DNA of 14,140 bases from an uncultured Oscillibacter sp. (lineage in GTDB: Bacteria; Bacillota; Clostridia; Oscillospirales; Oscillospiraceae), in the NCBI GenBank assembly GCA_910586735.1, contig CAJUJW010000061.1:1-14140 (forward strand), given 5' to 3'. The notes under the pieces were generated by a model, which was not told the DNA's origin, ran no database searches, and worked only from the letters and a program-made list of their open reading frames with translations. Within the stretch, counting starts at the first letter, position 1. Every line of letters starts with the position of its first letter. The translations under genes and the position numbers were made by a program. Shown one piece after another: positions 13,126 through 14,140 of the stretch.

Positions 13126-14140
13126 TCACCTACTCTTCAAAATGTGCAATAAAATCCGTTCTTCATCGGTACACGGAAAAGCTGGAGATAAGAATCCTGT
13201 ATAATTATTGAGACTCACACATTTTAACTTTAATTCATCAAGATATTTCTGCACTTCGCTGTTATGCTGGACACAATTTTTTGCTTCATCTTCAAAGGTA
13301 CTCAGAAGCCACGGGATTAAGCAATGCCTAAAATCCGGAAGCTCTGACCATATCCTCATATCACTAGAAATTTGATCTGTGATTCTTGATTTATCGAAAT
13401 CTATGTTGGAAATGGATGCACCAATAGCACTCAAATCGGAATTATATAAACGAATCAGTTGATAATGATTCTGTAAAACAGTATAAACAATTTCTATATC
13501 ATCAGGTACATCGGGTAATATACGAAATTGTATGTTTACCTTATGTTCTTGAATGTCTCTAACTTCCGCAGTCAGTGCATGCCGAATCCAATGAGAAATA
13601 TTTAGATTGCTACCGTGTTTGTGCCGAATTAATGTTGCCGTATCACAGCGGCTAGAATCCTCATCCAGTAGATCAGATACCGCGACAACAGCGTTCAGAC
13701 CTCGCAGTCGAAAAACATCCATCCCAAGAGCTTGTGCATTTTCGGGTTTATGGCAAAAAGCTTCTTGCCATGGCCATGCACCATGCAATACGGCAATCTG
13801 GATTATAATATCCAAGTGTGCAGATAGACTAAGATCATCTATAATGTATTGGTCTAAAAGACGCCTTATTAATTTTGGTAAACGAGACACGTGTGTACTC
13901 CGAACCCATGACGCTAAATCTGATATTCCCTTTCGAGATGATATCCGTTCTAAATTAGGCAGGTCTTGAGCATCTTGAGATAGCATTCCGAGATCATGAA
14001 TAATTAAAGCTATTAAAAGGTAACAGGCTTCAGCAGAACTCATCTGATCAATCCAACCGTCGGCAGTTCCCCATACACTCGCACGTCTTAGAGCCTGTTT
14101 AAAATCTTCTGATGAGGATGGCAATGAGGGCAAACGTGAG
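13126..14140 (-). CDS. HD-superfamily phosphohydrolase-like protein, HD-CE type, 5' end beyond the window
   Basis: About 338 codons of a cytoplasmic metal-dependent HD protein are visible. Counting from the first TTG (14133), the metal-site pattern is His46-Asp47 in IALIIHDLGML, His81 in RSTHVSRLP, His117 in IAVLHGAW, and Asp154/Asp157 in AVSDLLDEDSSR. The arrangement, with LLDxDSSR followed by a HKHGSN...HWIRH stretch, resembles the HD-CE families that often sit with Hsp90-like ATPases in bacterial conflict systems (recalled, not searched). Residues after about 190 form a C-terminal extension of unknown fold with no GHKL-ATPase motif. The frame is open to the edge, and the usual first histidine, some 40-50 residues before the HD pair, is missing. 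The true start is therefore almost certainly outside the window, not at the TTG. The stop lies six bases before the next gene. Nucleotide hydrolysis is likely, but the substrate is unknown. Confidence 0.75.
   Translation of the reverse strand, partial: SRLPSLPSSSEDFKQALRRASVWGTADGWIDQMSSAEACYLLIALIIHDLGMLSQDAQDLPNLERISSRKGISDLASWVRSTHVSRLPKLIRRLLDQYIIDDLSLSAHLDIIIQIAVLHGAWPWQEAFCHKPENAQALGMDVFRLRGLNAVVAVSDLLDEDSSRCDTATLIRHKHGSNLNISHWIRHALTAEVRDIQEHKVNIQFRILPDVPDDIEIVYTVLQNHYQLIRLYNSDLSAIGASISNIDFDKSRITDQISSDMRIWSELPDFRHCLIPWLLSTFEDEAKNCVQHNSEVQKYLDELKLKCVSLNNYTGFLSPAFPCTDEERILLHILKSR

Overview
This window looks like chromosome from a GC-rich, anaerobic, Gram-positive bacterium of the class Clostridia, most likely an Oscillospiraceae-type gut organism such as the Flavonifractor/Oscillibacter group. 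The lineage is inferred from gene content: pyruvate,phosphate dikinase, a type II pantothenate kinase, a giant activase/2-hydroxyacyl-CoA dehydratase-like iron-sulfur system, and QueH instead of QueG. Strong AGGAGG-type ribosome sites, sigma-A-like promoters and GC-rich codon use support it.

Positions 1-10170 are a typical metabolic region. The minus strand starts with the 5' part of ppdK (1-1085), whose promoter carries a perfect LacI-family palindrome just after the -10 box. Divergent from it is coaW (type II pantothenate kinase), followed by an overlapping DUF5655-like gene, a nucleotidyltransferase with its own promoter, and an exported SGNH/GDSL hydrolase with a structured leader. These meet, at a shared hairpin terminator (4754-4779), a minus-strand two-gene operon (4790-9041). 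That operon encodes a two-piece ATP-driven reductase of the 2-hydroxyacyl-CoA dehydratase/activase superfamily. It has two ASKHA activase domains, a cysteine-rich DUF2229-type region and a separate COG3581-like subunit. queH is divergent from it, and a small unknown gene (9845-10168) ends inside the queH terminator.

From about 10330 to the right edge the base composition changes abruptly to AT-rich, and codon use changes with it. This stretch reads as a horizontally acquired island. All its genes are on the minus strand. First comes the 3' part of a gene for an HD-superfamily protein resembling the HD-CE type (13126 to beyond the edge). Six bases later a large, mostly helical protein begins. 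Its reading frame is broken twice: by one extra G in a seven-G run (12653-12659), and by an in-frame TAG (10830-10832). Removing one G and reading through the TAG gives a single chain of about 917 residues. The pairing of an HD-domain enzyme with a very large helical protein in a foreign-looking island makes a decayed or phase-variable immunity-type module a reasonable but unproven reading. The main points to test are that candidate system, its two lesions, and the split dehydratase-like reductase.
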